Below are positions 34,411 to 42,220 of a stretch of DNA of 64,000 nt, in pieces (within the stretch, counting starts at the first letter, position 1; each line of letters opens with the position of its first letter). Position numbers and translations under genes: made by a program. Source of the DNA: Paenibacillus_D tarimensis_A (lineage in GTDB: Bacteria; Bacillota; Bacilli; Paenibacillales; Paenibacillaceae); contig CP166298.1 in the NCBI GenBank assembly GCA_041281825.1, positions 4,340,001 to 4,404,000 on the forward strand, read 5' to 3'. A model generated the notes under the pieces. It did not search any database and had not been told where the DNA came from. It saw nothing but the letters and a program-made list of their open reading frames with translations.

Positions 34411-35052
34411 TCAGGATTGCATCCCCACGTATGGATTGTTTTTCATCTCGTATCCGATCGTCGAACGCGGGCCGTGGCCGGGATATACGGCAATCTCCGG
34501 ACTTAGCTTGAACAGCTTGCCGCGAATCGAGTCGAACAGGTCGCGTTCGCTGCCGCCCGGCAAATCCGTCCGTCCGACCGACCCGCGAAACAGAACGTCG
34601 CCGGAAAACAAATGGTCCCCGTGCAGAAAGCTCACGCTGCCGGGTGAATGACCCGGAGTATGAAAGACGCGGAACTCCAGTCCGATCAACTTCAACATTT
34701 GTCCCTCGTCAAGCGCATATTCCGCAGCGTCCGTCGAAAGCGGCGGCGTTACCTCGCTCCAACGCATCGAGCCGTTCTTGCGCGGATCGGTCAGCCAGTC
34801 CGCTTCCAGATCGTGAATGTAAACCGGACAATTGAATTCGCGGCGAACCTGATCGACTCCGCCCATATGGTCGAAGTGCGCATGCGTCAGTAAGATTGCC
34901 TCAACCTCGATGCTGCGCTGGCGGATCCGCTCCACAAGCTTCCCGGGATTCATGCCCGGATCGATCACTATTCCCTTGCTTCCTGTTTCCTGAGTGACCA
35001 AATATGCGTTCGTTTGAAGGGGGCCGAGCACGAACGTTTCAATATTCAACAT
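34411..35052 (-). CDS. MBL-fold metallo-hydrolase (glyoxalase II-like, YqgX type)
   Basis: A 213-residue protein. THAHFDHMGG near residue 54 is the metal-binding HxHxDH motif, HTPGHSPGSVSFL near 128 and FSGDVLFRGSVGRTDLPGG near 148 give the further His and Asp ligands, and YPGHGP near 193 the last His. This layout fits the small glyoxalase-II-like hydrolases, which act on thioesters such as S-lactoyl-bacillithiol or -glutathione; the real substrate is unknown. ATG at 35052 follows the thioredoxin-like stop by one base (TAAGATG), implying translational coupling. Confidence 0.9.
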   Translation of the reverse strand: MLNIETFVLGPLQTNAYLVTQETGSKGIVIDPGMNPGKLVERIRQRSIEVEAILLTHAHFDHMGGVDQVRREFNCPVYIHDLEADWLTDPRKNGSMRWSEVTPPLSTDAAEYALDEGQMLKLIGLEFRVFHTPGHSPGSVSFLHGDHLFSGDVLFRGSVGRTDLPGGSERDLFDSIRGKLFKLSPEIAVYPGHGPRSTIGYEMKNNPYVGMQS

Positions 35053-35053
35053 C

Positions 35054-35620
35054 TTAGAACGAAGAAATGAGCTCTTGCAGCTCTTTCAGAATAACGGCCT
35101 GGTAGCCGTTGCCTTCCCCATACCGTCTGCCCATCTCCTTGCGGGCTTCGGCAAGCTTTTCCTGATAGTCGGGCGCTTCACGATCGGGATTCGCCAGCTT
35201 GAATGCCGTCATCGCTTCCTGCACGTGCGCCGGACGAGGCCCCCATTGTCCAAGCACAAAACCGCCGGTATCGGCAAAAATCACGATCGGAACGGCTTCG
35301 CCGCCCATCGTCAAAAACTGCTGCATCGTATCCGGATGCTCTTCTTTAATCAGCACTTCGGTAGGAATACCGCTGATTTCAAGCGCGCGAAAAACGACCG
35401 GTATATTCTTCACCACATCGCCGCACCATTCCGCCATCAAGATTAGACACCGGATATCGTCGCGGTTATTCAGCGATTCAAAAAATTGCTTATCGTCTTC
35501 ATGCGGCCATTCGAATTGATCATATAAGGAAACAAACGTCTCTTTGTTCCGCTGCATACCATCCATGAATTGCCGAGGGCTGATCCCGGCGTTCAGCTTG
35601 CCCGTGACTTGTTTGCTCAT
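35054..35620 (-). CDS. Thioredoxin-like protein with single active-site cysteine
   Basis: A 188-residue protein of the thioredoxin fold. The strand-then-helix site reads CLILMAEWCGDVVKNIPVV near residue 65, so the usual second Cys of a CxxC pair is Val and only one Cys remains at the site. The cis-Pro loop is AVPIVIFAD near 115. A C-terminal helical extension (EKLAEARKEMGRRYGEGNG) is present. ATG at 35620 has GAGGTGA upstream and is preferred over GTG at 35629. With one Cys it may be a monothiol or bacillithiol-linked protein rather than a disulfide reductase. It is translationally coupled to the downstream MBL hydrolase. Confidence 0.8.
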   Translation of the reverse strand: MSKQVTGKLNAGISPRQFMDGMQRNKETFVSLYDQFEWPHEDDKQFFESLNNRDDIRCLILMAEWCGDVVKNIPVVFRALEISGIPTEVLIKEEHPDTMQQFLTMGGEAVPIVIFADTGGFVLGQWGPRPAHVQEAMTAFKLANPDREAPDYQEKLAEARKEMGRRYGEGNGYQAVILKELQELISSF

Positions 35621-35722
35621 TCCTCTCACCTCGTTTTTATAATGCTTTCCTGTTATATTGTACCAAACCCCCGGTCTTCCCTACAAATCGATGGAGGAAA
35701 ACAGAGCAAGCCCGGATGGCGG

Positions 35723-36331
35723 TTAAATCGTTTTCCCTTTGCTGTATAGATGCTTGACTAAGAAGTATCCGGTTAATAAGGCAATCGCAACGAGCACCGC
35801 CGGCCTGTAATAGGGAGCGGCATAGTCGTGAATGGAATTCCATCGCTCGCCGAGCTTCATCCCCAAAAAGATAAAAAACACCGACCATGGAATTACCGCA
35901 AGCGCCGTCAGCAGTGTGAATTTGCCAAGCGGCATGCGCGACATCCCCGCAGGGATCGAAATGGCATGCCGGATGACCGGCACAAACCGCGCGAAGAAAA
36001 TCATTCCTGTTCCGTACCGGTTGAACCATTGCTCGGAGAGGTCAAGATGCTTCTTGCTAATGTGAAAATACTTCCCGTATTTCTCCAAAAACGGTCTTCC
36101 GCCATATTTTCCGATCCAATACACAAAAATTTGGGCAAGCGTTCCGCCGATCGTACCGAACAGAACCGCCCCCGCAAACGTCACCTTTCCTTGAACGACA
36201 AGAAAGCCGCCGTAAGCAAGTACAATCTCGCTCGGGATGATCTCAATCATTAAACCGAACATCAGGCCGAGCGCTCCGAGCTGTTGCAGCCACTCGAACA
36301 GATATTGCGCCGCATTCGAAATCCAGTCCAT
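35723..36331 (-). CDS. DedA family membrane protein (UptA-type)
   Basis: A 202-residue protein with four to five membrane segments. Motifs typical for DedA are present in order: GLMIEIIPSEIVLAYGGFLV near residue 28 (helical re-entrant with Glu and Pro), GTIGGTLAQIFVYWIGKYGGR near 63, and FFARFVPVIRHAISIPAGMSRMPLGKF near 110 with the conserved Arg residues. DedA proteins are known to translocate undecaprenyl phosphate and other lipids. ATG at 36331 has GAGGG 7 bases upstream and is preferred over 36352. No partner genes lie nearby. Confidence 0.9.
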   Translation of the reverse strand: MDWISNAAQYLFEWLQQLGALGLMFGLMIEIIPSEIVLAYGGFLVVQGKVTFAGAVLFGTIGGTLAQIFVYWIGKYGGRPFLEKYGKYFHISKKHLDLSEQWFNRYGTGMIFFARFVPVIRHAISIPAGMSRMPLGKFTLLTALAVIPWSVFFIFLGMKLGERWNSIHDYAAPYYRPAVLVAIALLTGYFLVKHLYSKGKTI

Positions 36332-36522
36332 CCTCTTTCCCTCACTTTTCATCTTCGTCTTGTCCCCTTAATCTCTACCACTACATTATTCCGTTCTGCA
36401 GGCGGTCATTCCCGTGCTTTCCCGCTTCCGGTTGGCAATAATGAATTTGTAATGTACGGTCATGCCTTGACAAGCCCATGCATAGACTAGCTGTAACAAA
36501 ACTAATTGATGAGGTGTTCGTC

Positions 36523-36969
36523 ATGTCCAAAGTGTTTGTGGTCAGTAAAAAACAGATTCAGCTGTTCACCATCCTTGTGCTTGTCGTCGTCATGGCGGCC
36601 GCCTATTTGCGGTGGGATCATGCCAGAACGGCAAGCGGCACGCCGGATACGGAACGTGTGATTCACTTAGTCACGGGAGAATACAAGACAACGACCAAAG
36701 ACGGAAAGGAATTCGAGGTGTACCGGTGGGATCCGGGTACGATCGTTGTTAAGCAGGGCGAACAGATCCAGCTCAACATTACGGGAGTTAACGGGCTGAG
36801 CCATCCGTTCGTCATTGAAGGATTAAACATTAAAGGCGAAGTCCAAAAGGGTGAAACGACAATTGTCCGCTTCACCGCCAAGCAGCCGGGTACATATCCG
36901 ATTATTTGCCTTACGCACACCGATATCAATCAGGGCGGACCAATGGTCGGTTATATTACCGTTCAGTAG
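36523..36969 (+). CDS. Membrane-anchored cupredoxin-like protein
   Basis: A 148-residue protein. ATG at 36523 has GATGAGGTG upstream. An N-terminal signal anchor (LFTILVLVVVMAAAYLRW near residue 12-29) places the C-terminal domain outside the membrane. That domain is a Greek-key beta barrel: VVKQGEQIQLNITGVNGLSHPFVIEG near 78 with a His ligand, and YPIICLTHTDINQGGPMVG near 127, giving Cys, His and Met ligands of a type-1 copper site. A small electron carrier or copper-handling role is inferred; no oxidase genes lie nearby. Confidence 0.85.
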   Translation: MSKVFVVSKKQIQLFTILVLVVVMAAAYLRWDHARTASGTPDTERVIHLVTGEYKTTTKDGKEFEVYRWDPGTIVVKQGEQIQLNITGVNGLSHPFVIEGLNIKGEVQKGETTIVRFTAKQPGTYPIICLTHTDINQGGPMVGYITVQ

Positions 36970-37135
36970 CTTCCGCCTTCATCTTCTGCAAGCAGGAATC
37001 TTCTCATATTTCAAAATAACCGTGTTCGCGCATCGTCTGTCCGATTACTCTAGTTTCAAGTTTTTCGTTGCCCCTCCTCCGGTGTCCACTAGGTGATATC
37101 CAGCATACCTATATAGTGGGAGAGAGGAGTGGGTT

Positions 37136-37450
37136 ATCATCAAGCCTTCTAACGTAAAGCATCAGCCGAATTATCCGACCGCGCGTAAAATTCGGCGGGC
37201 CTGCAGCAATGAGCTCTATCGGACGGTCAAACGGTTAAAGGTGTGGATCCCCCCGGAAAAGGTGGCGGAAGCGGAAAACATTTATTTCAAAAAGGTTATT
37301 CTCAATCTCCAATGGATCACGGAAAATCACAGCAACCGCAAGCTGCTCTCCGATTGGTGGGACGAGAACGTAAGCGCGGAAATCGCCGAGCTGTGGAACG
37401 TCGAGCGGAGCCGGTTGTGCGGTGCGTTTCGGGATGCATTCGGCGGTTAA
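37136..37450 (+). CDS. Small conserved-looking protein with non-standard start codon (start uncertain)
   Basis: The clear coding part is from the GTG at 37241 (WIPPEKVAEAENIYFKKVILNL, then NRKLLSDWWDENVSAEIAELW), 69 residues. In frame upstream the translation continues as protein-like sequence (YPTARKIRRACSNELYRTVKRLK) up to 37097 with no ATG, GTG, TTG or CTG. A strong ribosome site GAGAGGAG at about 37122-37129 is followed by ATC at 37136 and ATC at 37139, so initiation at an ATC (as with infC-type AUU starts) is a plausible reading, giving 104 residues. A base error creating or destroying a start is the alternative. The protein has no recognised family. Confidence 0.6.
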   Translation: MIKPSNVKHQPNYPTARKIRRACSNELYRTVKRLKVWIPPEKVAEAENIYFKKVILNLQWITENHSNRKLLSDWWDENVSAEIAELWNVERSRLCGAFRDAFGG

Positions 37451-37462
37451 CTTGCGGTAAAC

Positions 37463-37503
37463 AGGCTCTTCCAGGTAAGGAACATTACCGGGAGAGCCTT
37501 TTA
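37463..37503 (+). terminator. Rho-independent terminator before the O-antigen-ligase-like gene
   Basis: AGGCTCT-CC-GGTAA pairs with TTACC-GG-AGAGCCT, followed by TTTTAT on the plus strand. It lies 12 bases after the small gene and overlaps the stop of the convergent gene. Confidence 0.85.
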
Positions 37504-39582
37504 TCGCGGCAGCATTTCAAGAAGCATCCTGCAACTTTCGGCCGCTTCGATCGCTTCAGCCGTCAGGGTAAACTTACGGTCATTCACGGATCTGTCCATA
37601 AACCGGATGTCACGGTCCAAAGCTTCGTACGTTTCATAGATCGACAGACCCGCCTGCGCGGCGAGACGAGCTTCGCGGTGTCGTCCGGCCTCGCGAAGCC
37701 GCATCCCCAGCTTCGCTAGCAATTGCACCGCTTCCGTTTGCTTCGCCTTGCTAAAGCGGTCAAGCCGCAGCGCCTTGCGCATAAACGCCGCGGCTCGCCG
37801 CGCTTCCCCAAGCTCGGCATAGGTCTTGCCGAGCTCCCAATGCAGCGGCCCGGACTGCGGCTCATCCCGCAGTCCGGCCGTCAGCAGCGCCGCCCGCTCC
37901 TGCGGCGGGACGAGCGGCGCCAGCTCGAGGCGAATCCGCGTCCAATGCGGATTCGCCTCGAGCGATTCGCGCAGCGCAGCTTCGCGCGCGGCGCCGGCGG
38001 CCGCGCTTGCGGCAATACGCGCCTCGAGCGAATGCTCCAGCCGCGAGCCGTTCCACGCGGCCGCCGCCAGCCATACAGCCGCGAGCAATGCGGCGAGCAG
38101 ACTCGCGGTCCGGCGAAAGCGGCGGGGCAGCTCCCTGTTGTCCCCCGCAGCCAGTTCCGTCCGTAACGGATCACGACCCCAATCCGCTAATCCTACCGCC
38201 GCGAAAGTAAACAGCAGCAGCCAAAAAAAACCGTAGCTCATATCGAAATCTATTGCACTATGCACAAGCATCAGACTCACCGGCGCAAGCACAGCCCTGT
38301 CGCCCCGCCAAATTCCGGCCATCATAAGCAGCAGCATCGTTCCGAATAACACCATTCCGATCAGACCCAGGTCGAGCAGCATGTCCAAATATCCGCTGTG
38401 TACTTCACTTCCGACATACGGCTGCTGTTGAATGCGCTCAAATTGTCCCCGCCATGAATCGCCGCCTCTGCCGAGCCAAGGCGATTCCGTAAAAAGCCGT
38501 ACAGCGTCTTCATAAAACAGCAATCTCGCCCCGGCCGTCTCGTATCTTCCGGCCTCCATTCGATGCTGAATCGAAGGAGGCAGCAGCAGCGCAGCCAACA
38601 GGAGGCTTCCGGCAATAACAGCAACGGAGCATGCAACGCCCGAAAACCGTCGCATATGAATGACCGCAAACCGAACTAATAGCGCACCAAAGGAGGCTAG
38701 TGCAAAAGCTCCGATTATTAGCGCTCCCTTTTCCCATTCCAATCCGGCCCCGGTTACGTCACCTGCACCGGCAGTGACTGCGAACCGATAACAAGCCGCG
38801 GAAGCAGCCGCCGTATAACCGGCAAATAGCCAAAACGGGAGCTTTGCCTTATGCTCTGTCAACACCGTTGCAATGACTGTTCCTATGACGGCAGCGATCC
38901 ATGCGCCGCGGGATTCGGTAAGCAGCAGCGTCACCGCTAAAGGAACCGTCATAACTGCGGGAACAAGATACGAATGCCATGACGCGGATCTGCTCATGAG
39001 CAGCAGGTTCCAGACAAGAAAAGCCGCCGATACCGCCCCAAGCATGTTCGGATACTGAAAAAAACCGGCCAATCGCGCTCCGACCGCGGTGATTTGCTCA
39101 TTGCCGGAGTAGATGATCATTTTACTCACTAAGCTCCAGCCGAACCAGGAGACAAGCGATCCGGCGGTTACAAAAGCAGCCGTTATCTGCAGTGCAGCAT
39201 TTATGGCACGCCTGCTTCCGTCTTTCTCCGCCGCAATGGTTAGCACAAGCAAGTAAGCCCCGTAGCAAGCCCACCGAAGAGACTGGTCCATTGTCCCCTG
39301 TACCGAAACCGGTTGTCCCAGCAAATGAGCGCCGTAAGCGGCAGATATCACAAAAGGCCCGGCAGTAATGATGTACGACATTGACGATCGAAGCGGTGAA
39401 AGAATTTTGCGGTTGCGAAAGGTAAAGGCTGCCAATCCGACCAATAAACCTATCGAAGCCAAACAAACATAGACCGCAACCCGATACAGCGATACATCAA
39501 AGAACAATCCGTATCTATAGGCGGAATAACAGAGAAGCAGAGACAATCCCGCTCCGAGAACAATCGTACGCGCCGTCAACAT
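37501..39582 (-). CDS. O-antigen ligase / polymerase-like membrane protein with C-terminal TPR-like region
   Basis: A 693-residue protein. About 12 membrane helices occupy residues 1-485. The Wzy_C/WaaL-type core is ARLAGFFQYPNMLGAVSAAFLVWNLLL near 185 and RLLFYEDAVRLFTESPWLGRGGDSWRG near 340, followed by VHSGYLDMLLDLGLIGMVLFG near 378, including conserved Arg and His. The C-terminal ~180 residues form Ala/Arg-rich helical repeats (HWTRIRLELAPLVPPQERAALL, LHWELGKTYAELGEARRAAAFMRKALRLD) of TPR type. Such proteins polymerise or ligate cell-surface glycans. No other glycan genes are near. ATG at 39582 has GGGGGGGAG in front. Confidence 0.85.
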   Translation of the reverse strand: MLTARTIVLGAGLSLLLCYSAYRYGLFFDVSLYRVAVYVCLASIGLLVGLAAFTFRNRKILSPLRSSMSYIITAGPFVISAAYGAHLLGQPVSVQGTMDQSLRWACYGAYLLVLTIAAEKDGSRRAINAALQITAAFVTAGSLVSWFGWSLVSKMIIYSGNEQITAVGARLAGFFQYPNMLGAVSAAFLVWNLLLMSRSASWHSYLVPAVMTVPLAVTLLLTESRGAWIAAVIGTVIATVLTEHKAKLPFWLFAGYTAAASAACYRFAVTAGAGDVTGAGLEWEKGALIIGAFALASFGALLVRFAVIHMRRFSGVACSVAVIAGSLLLAALLLPPSIQHRMEAGRYETAGARLLFYEDAVRLFTESPWLGRGGDSWRGQFERIQQQPYVGSEVHSGYLDMLLDLGLIGMVLFGTMLLLMMAGIWRGDRAVLAPVSLMLVHSAIDFDMSYGFFWLLLFTFAAVGLADWGRDPLRTELAAGDNRELPRRFRRTASLLAALLAAVWLAAAAWNGSRLEHSLEARIAASAAAGAAREAALRESLEANPHWTRIRLELAPLVPPQERAALLTAGLRDEPQSGPLHWELGKTYAELGEARRAAAFMRKALRLDRFSKAKQTEAVQLLAKLGMRLREAGRHREARLAAQAGLSIYETYEALDRDIRFMDRSVNDRKFTLTAEAIEAAESCRMLLEMLPR

Positions 39583-39846
39583 ACTCCCCCCCTAATCTCC
39601 AAGAACGTTTCTTTGATCTGCCCCCGGGTATGATCAAATGCATATCCGCAAAGATTCAGCGGGGAATAGCCATAGTTAGTAAACCTATTAACAATTCGAA
39701 GTCCGTTTATTCATTTCCTCTACGAATAATCAAATACATTACGCCGATTTCCCGGGAAATTTAGTTTTGTGCGGGCCTGTTTGCGTTACTAAGCCGATTT
39801 CCGGCTTCGATAGGCCTATACGCCCGATTAAAGGCGAAAAGGGATT

Positions 39847-39872
39847 AAAAAAACCGGAGATTCATCCTCCGG
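39847..39872 (-). terminator. Terminator-like hairpin
   Basis: On the minus strand CCGGAG pairs with CTCCGG around GATGAAT and is followed by TTTTTTTAAT. It would stop transcripts coming from the diguanylate cyclase side. Confidence 0.65.
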
Positions 39873-39904
39873 GTCTTGTCTTATACTTATTCTTGTGCCC
39901 AACT

Positions 39905-40396
39905 AAACGACTACCGTCTAAAGTCGGTAGGTTCCTTTTACGACTGAAAGTCGCTGTTCAGGCTAAAGCCTGCTGAAAAGCAACCTGTGGCTAAAGCCAC
40001 CTGAAGCTTCCGACTGAACTCGGCATGCTCGCGGGCTAATCATTGATGTAAAACACAATTGCCAACTCTAAAAGAATGTAGTCTTCTCAGAACATACCGA
40101 TTGTATGCCGGTATTTCCAACGGTTATCAGCGACGTTATTTGCTGGTTTGTCCAATTATCCCAAGGCTAACGGATGCCAGCGCGCCTATTTGTCCATTTC
40201 ACGGTTTTGGGAGCGGATTTCAGCAAATAACGGCAACAGCAACCGTTAAAACTTTAAAATGGCGTTTCTTCGCCAAATAGCAGCAAGTACAACCGTTAGC
40301 GGAATCAACATTATAGTGACATGTGTTTTTTGGATGTTAACCTTCTACTCTTTCAGCGTGCTGGAAGCTGACCGCCTGAAGGCGGTGGGGTTGGAC
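39905..40396 (-). mobile_element. Possible IS200/IS605-derived non-autonomous element (PATE-like)
   Basis: On the minus strand one end has hairpin ACCGCC-TTCA-GGCGGT (40370-40388) and the other end has four consecutive hairpins: GTGGCTTTAGCCAC, CAGGCTTTAGCCTG, CGACTTTCAGTCG and CTACCGACTTTAGACGGTAG. TTTAG-looped subterminal hairpins are typical of IS200/IS605 family ends. No tnpA or tnpB frame lies between them, so at most it is a non-autonomous relic. Exact borders are uncertain. Confidence 0.45.
40119..40247. repeat. Inverted-repeat element, 129 bp (MITE-like, copy 1)
   Basis: Outer arms AACGGTT/AACCGTT and inner arms CGTTATTTGCTG/CAGCAAATAACG are perfectly inverted around an 75-base centre. 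It matches in size and design the 51250-51378 element (shared CGTTATTT/AAATAACG core). It lies within the PATE-like stretch. Confidence 0.75.
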
Positions 40397-40410
40397 CTGG
40401 CACATGGAAA

Positions 40411-42078
40411 CTAAACTTGAGCCGTATTCACTATCCGGTTACGGCCTCCATCCTTCGCTTCATAAAGCGCCGCATCCGCCTTGGCGAACAATTCGCCCAA
40501 ATAGCTCTTCATATCGTTTATTTGCTGAATACCCGAATTTTCTACGGCGACCACACCCATACTGATTGTAATTGAAACCGGCCGGTCGCCAGCCATAACA
40601 CGGTTAGCTTCGACCTCCGACTTGATCTTTTCGGCAAGCATACTTGCCTGGTTACGATTCGTATGAGGCAAATAAACGGTAAATTCTTCGCCTCCGTATC
40701 TTGCAATGATATCGGTTTTGCGAAGCGTCTTTTTAACGGCTTCCACCGTACTTTGGAGCACCTCGTCGCCAACCAGATGCCCGTAAGTGTCGTTGATCGA
40801 TTTAAACAGGTCGATATCGAACAAAATGATGGCAAACGGAATATTGTACCGCGCATTCGTCATGACCTCGTGCTCCAGCTGCTGCATGAGGTAACGCCGG
40901 TTGAAGCAGCCCGTCAAGCTGTCGGTAACCGCCATATGCTCCAGCTTCTGATACGCTTGAAAGAGCTCGTCCTGCATCATGATCAGGGCGCGGTTGCGTT
41001 CCTGAAGCAGATCATTGTGGCGATAGGAAGCTTCTACAAGTCTGCGAAGCTCGCTCACATCTTGAAATGTGAGAAGCCGGCCGATCAGATCGTTATGCTG
41101 ATCGACAATTGGCGAAGTATAGATTGCAACATGATTATGAGCAGGATGTCCCGTCACAACTTCAATCCGGGCCTGTTCGGGCGGCTCTTTACGGTACTTC
41201 GCAATAAATTCGTCCAGATCGCCTTCGATTTGCAATGGAGCCAGCAACGATTCCAGTTCCAGCCGGTCCCCGACCCGGATATCGATATATGGCTTGATAA
41301 CCTGATTAAATTCAATAACGTAATCGTACGGGTCTACTACGATAATTCCGGTATTCAAGCTGTCAATGATATTCAAATGGACGCTTTCCGTAACATTGAA
41401 CACTTTATAACGGCGTATGGCAATGACAAAGTTCATAACGGACAATGCAATACCCAGAGAAGAGATTCCACTCACAACTGGAAGGCGGTCCGCTAATACA
41501 ACATTGACAATGACATCCGTCAAAGTAAAAAACGCCAATAAAAGTACTCCCGCCATTACGGTTCGGATGAGTTTCTTGTGCCGGGGTGAAATGCCGGAGC
41601 GGTAAGTCTTGATGATGTGTTGTGTGGAAACGATGAAGTAAAAGAAGAGCGCCGCGCACAAGAACCAAAACAGCGGACCGTATTCCCGTTCGAAATAGGT
41701 ACCGCCAAGCGGCCGCATGAACAACCCCCAGGGATTTACAACGGCACCCAATGCGGTAACCAATGCGGGAAGAAAAACGAAAAAGACCGTTTTGCGGGTC
41801 AGCGTATACGATTGTCCGGTTAAAAACACGGCAAAGATCAGCCAACCCGGACCCAGCAAGGACATGCCTACAAAAGAAACGGTGACGTAAAATAACTGGT
41901 AGCCGGGCTCGTCGGTTGTATTTACGGCGAACTGACAAAGCGGCCACAGCATAACCAGGAAGTGGAACGTAAGATACACCTTGTGCAAATTCGTGATGAC
42001 ACTGAACAAAAAAACATAAAAAAACATAAAAAGCACAATTAAAAAAAGAATAAAGTCGGGCCAAATTGTGAATCCCAA
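40411..42078 (-). CDS. Membrane diguanylate cyclase (7TM sensor, PAS, GGDEF)
   Basis: A 555-residue protein. Residues 1-225 have seven hydrophobic helices like the histidine-kinase N-terminal 7TM region. A PAS domain follows (LNTGIIVVDPYDYVIEFNQVIKPYI near 240). The GGDEF domain spans about 385-555: DSLTGCFNRRYLMQQL near 388, FDIDLFKSINDTYGHLVGDEVL near 425, and ARYGGEEFTVYLP near 468, an intact GGEEF active site. RKTD five residues upstream is a complete RxxD inhibitory site, so product inhibition by c-di-GMP is expected. TTG at 42078 has GGGTGA upstream. It is alone in its transcript. Confidence 0.92.
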   Translation of the reverse strand: MGFTIWPDFILFLIVLFMFFYVFLFSVITNLHKVYLTFHFLVMLWPLCQFAVNTTDEPGYQLFYVTVSFVGMSLLGPGWLIFAVFLTGQSYTLTRKTVFFVFLPALVTALGAVVNPWGLFMRPLGGTYFEREYGPLFWFLCAALFFYFIVSTQHIIKTYRSGISPRHKKLIRTVMAGVLLLAFFTLTDVIVNVVLADRLPVVSGISSLGIALSVMNFVIAIRRYKVFNVTESVHLNIIDSLNTGIIVVDPYDYVIEFNQVIKPYIDIRVGDRLELESLLAPLQIEGDLDEFIAKYRKEPPEQARIEVVTGHPAHNHVAIYTSPIVDQHNDLIGRLLTFQDVSELRRLVEASYRHNDLLQERNRALIMMQDELFQAYQKLEHMAVTDSLTGCFNRRYLMQQLEHEVMTNARYNIPFAIILFDIDLFKSINDTYGHLVGDEVLQSTVEAVKKTLRKTDIIARYGGEEFTVYLPHTNRNQASMLAEKIKSEVEANRVMAGDRPVSITISMGVVAVENSGIQQINDMKSYLGELFAKADAALYEAKDGGRNRIVNTAQV

Positions 42079-42220
42079 GCCGGTTCACCCATTCACCATA
42101 TGTAATTGATTCAATATCGGGACTAACGGTTTATTAGTTCTTGCCATCTATTTTATCACATCTATTTTTTGGACTACAATGGAAAAACTCGAATTTTGGC
42201 ATATATTTAAGAGATTATCA

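Larger units (their letters stand above)
39583..40410. other. 828-base non-coding region
   Basis: No convincing gene. It holds the promoter side of the O-antigen-ligase-like gene, a minus-strand terminator-like hairpin at 39847-39872 (CCGGAG/CTCCGG then seven T), a run of TTTAG-looped hairpins, and an inverted-repeat element, listed separately. Confidence 0.6.

Noticed and set aside
39780..39845. Riboswitch (c-di-GMP type) near the diguanylate cyclase
   Set aside because: Hairpins are present but the conserved core motifs are not, and it lies downstream of the cyclase gene.
39767..39976. 69-codon plus-strand frame
   Set aside because: Runs through a terminator hairpin and palindromes; no ribosome site.
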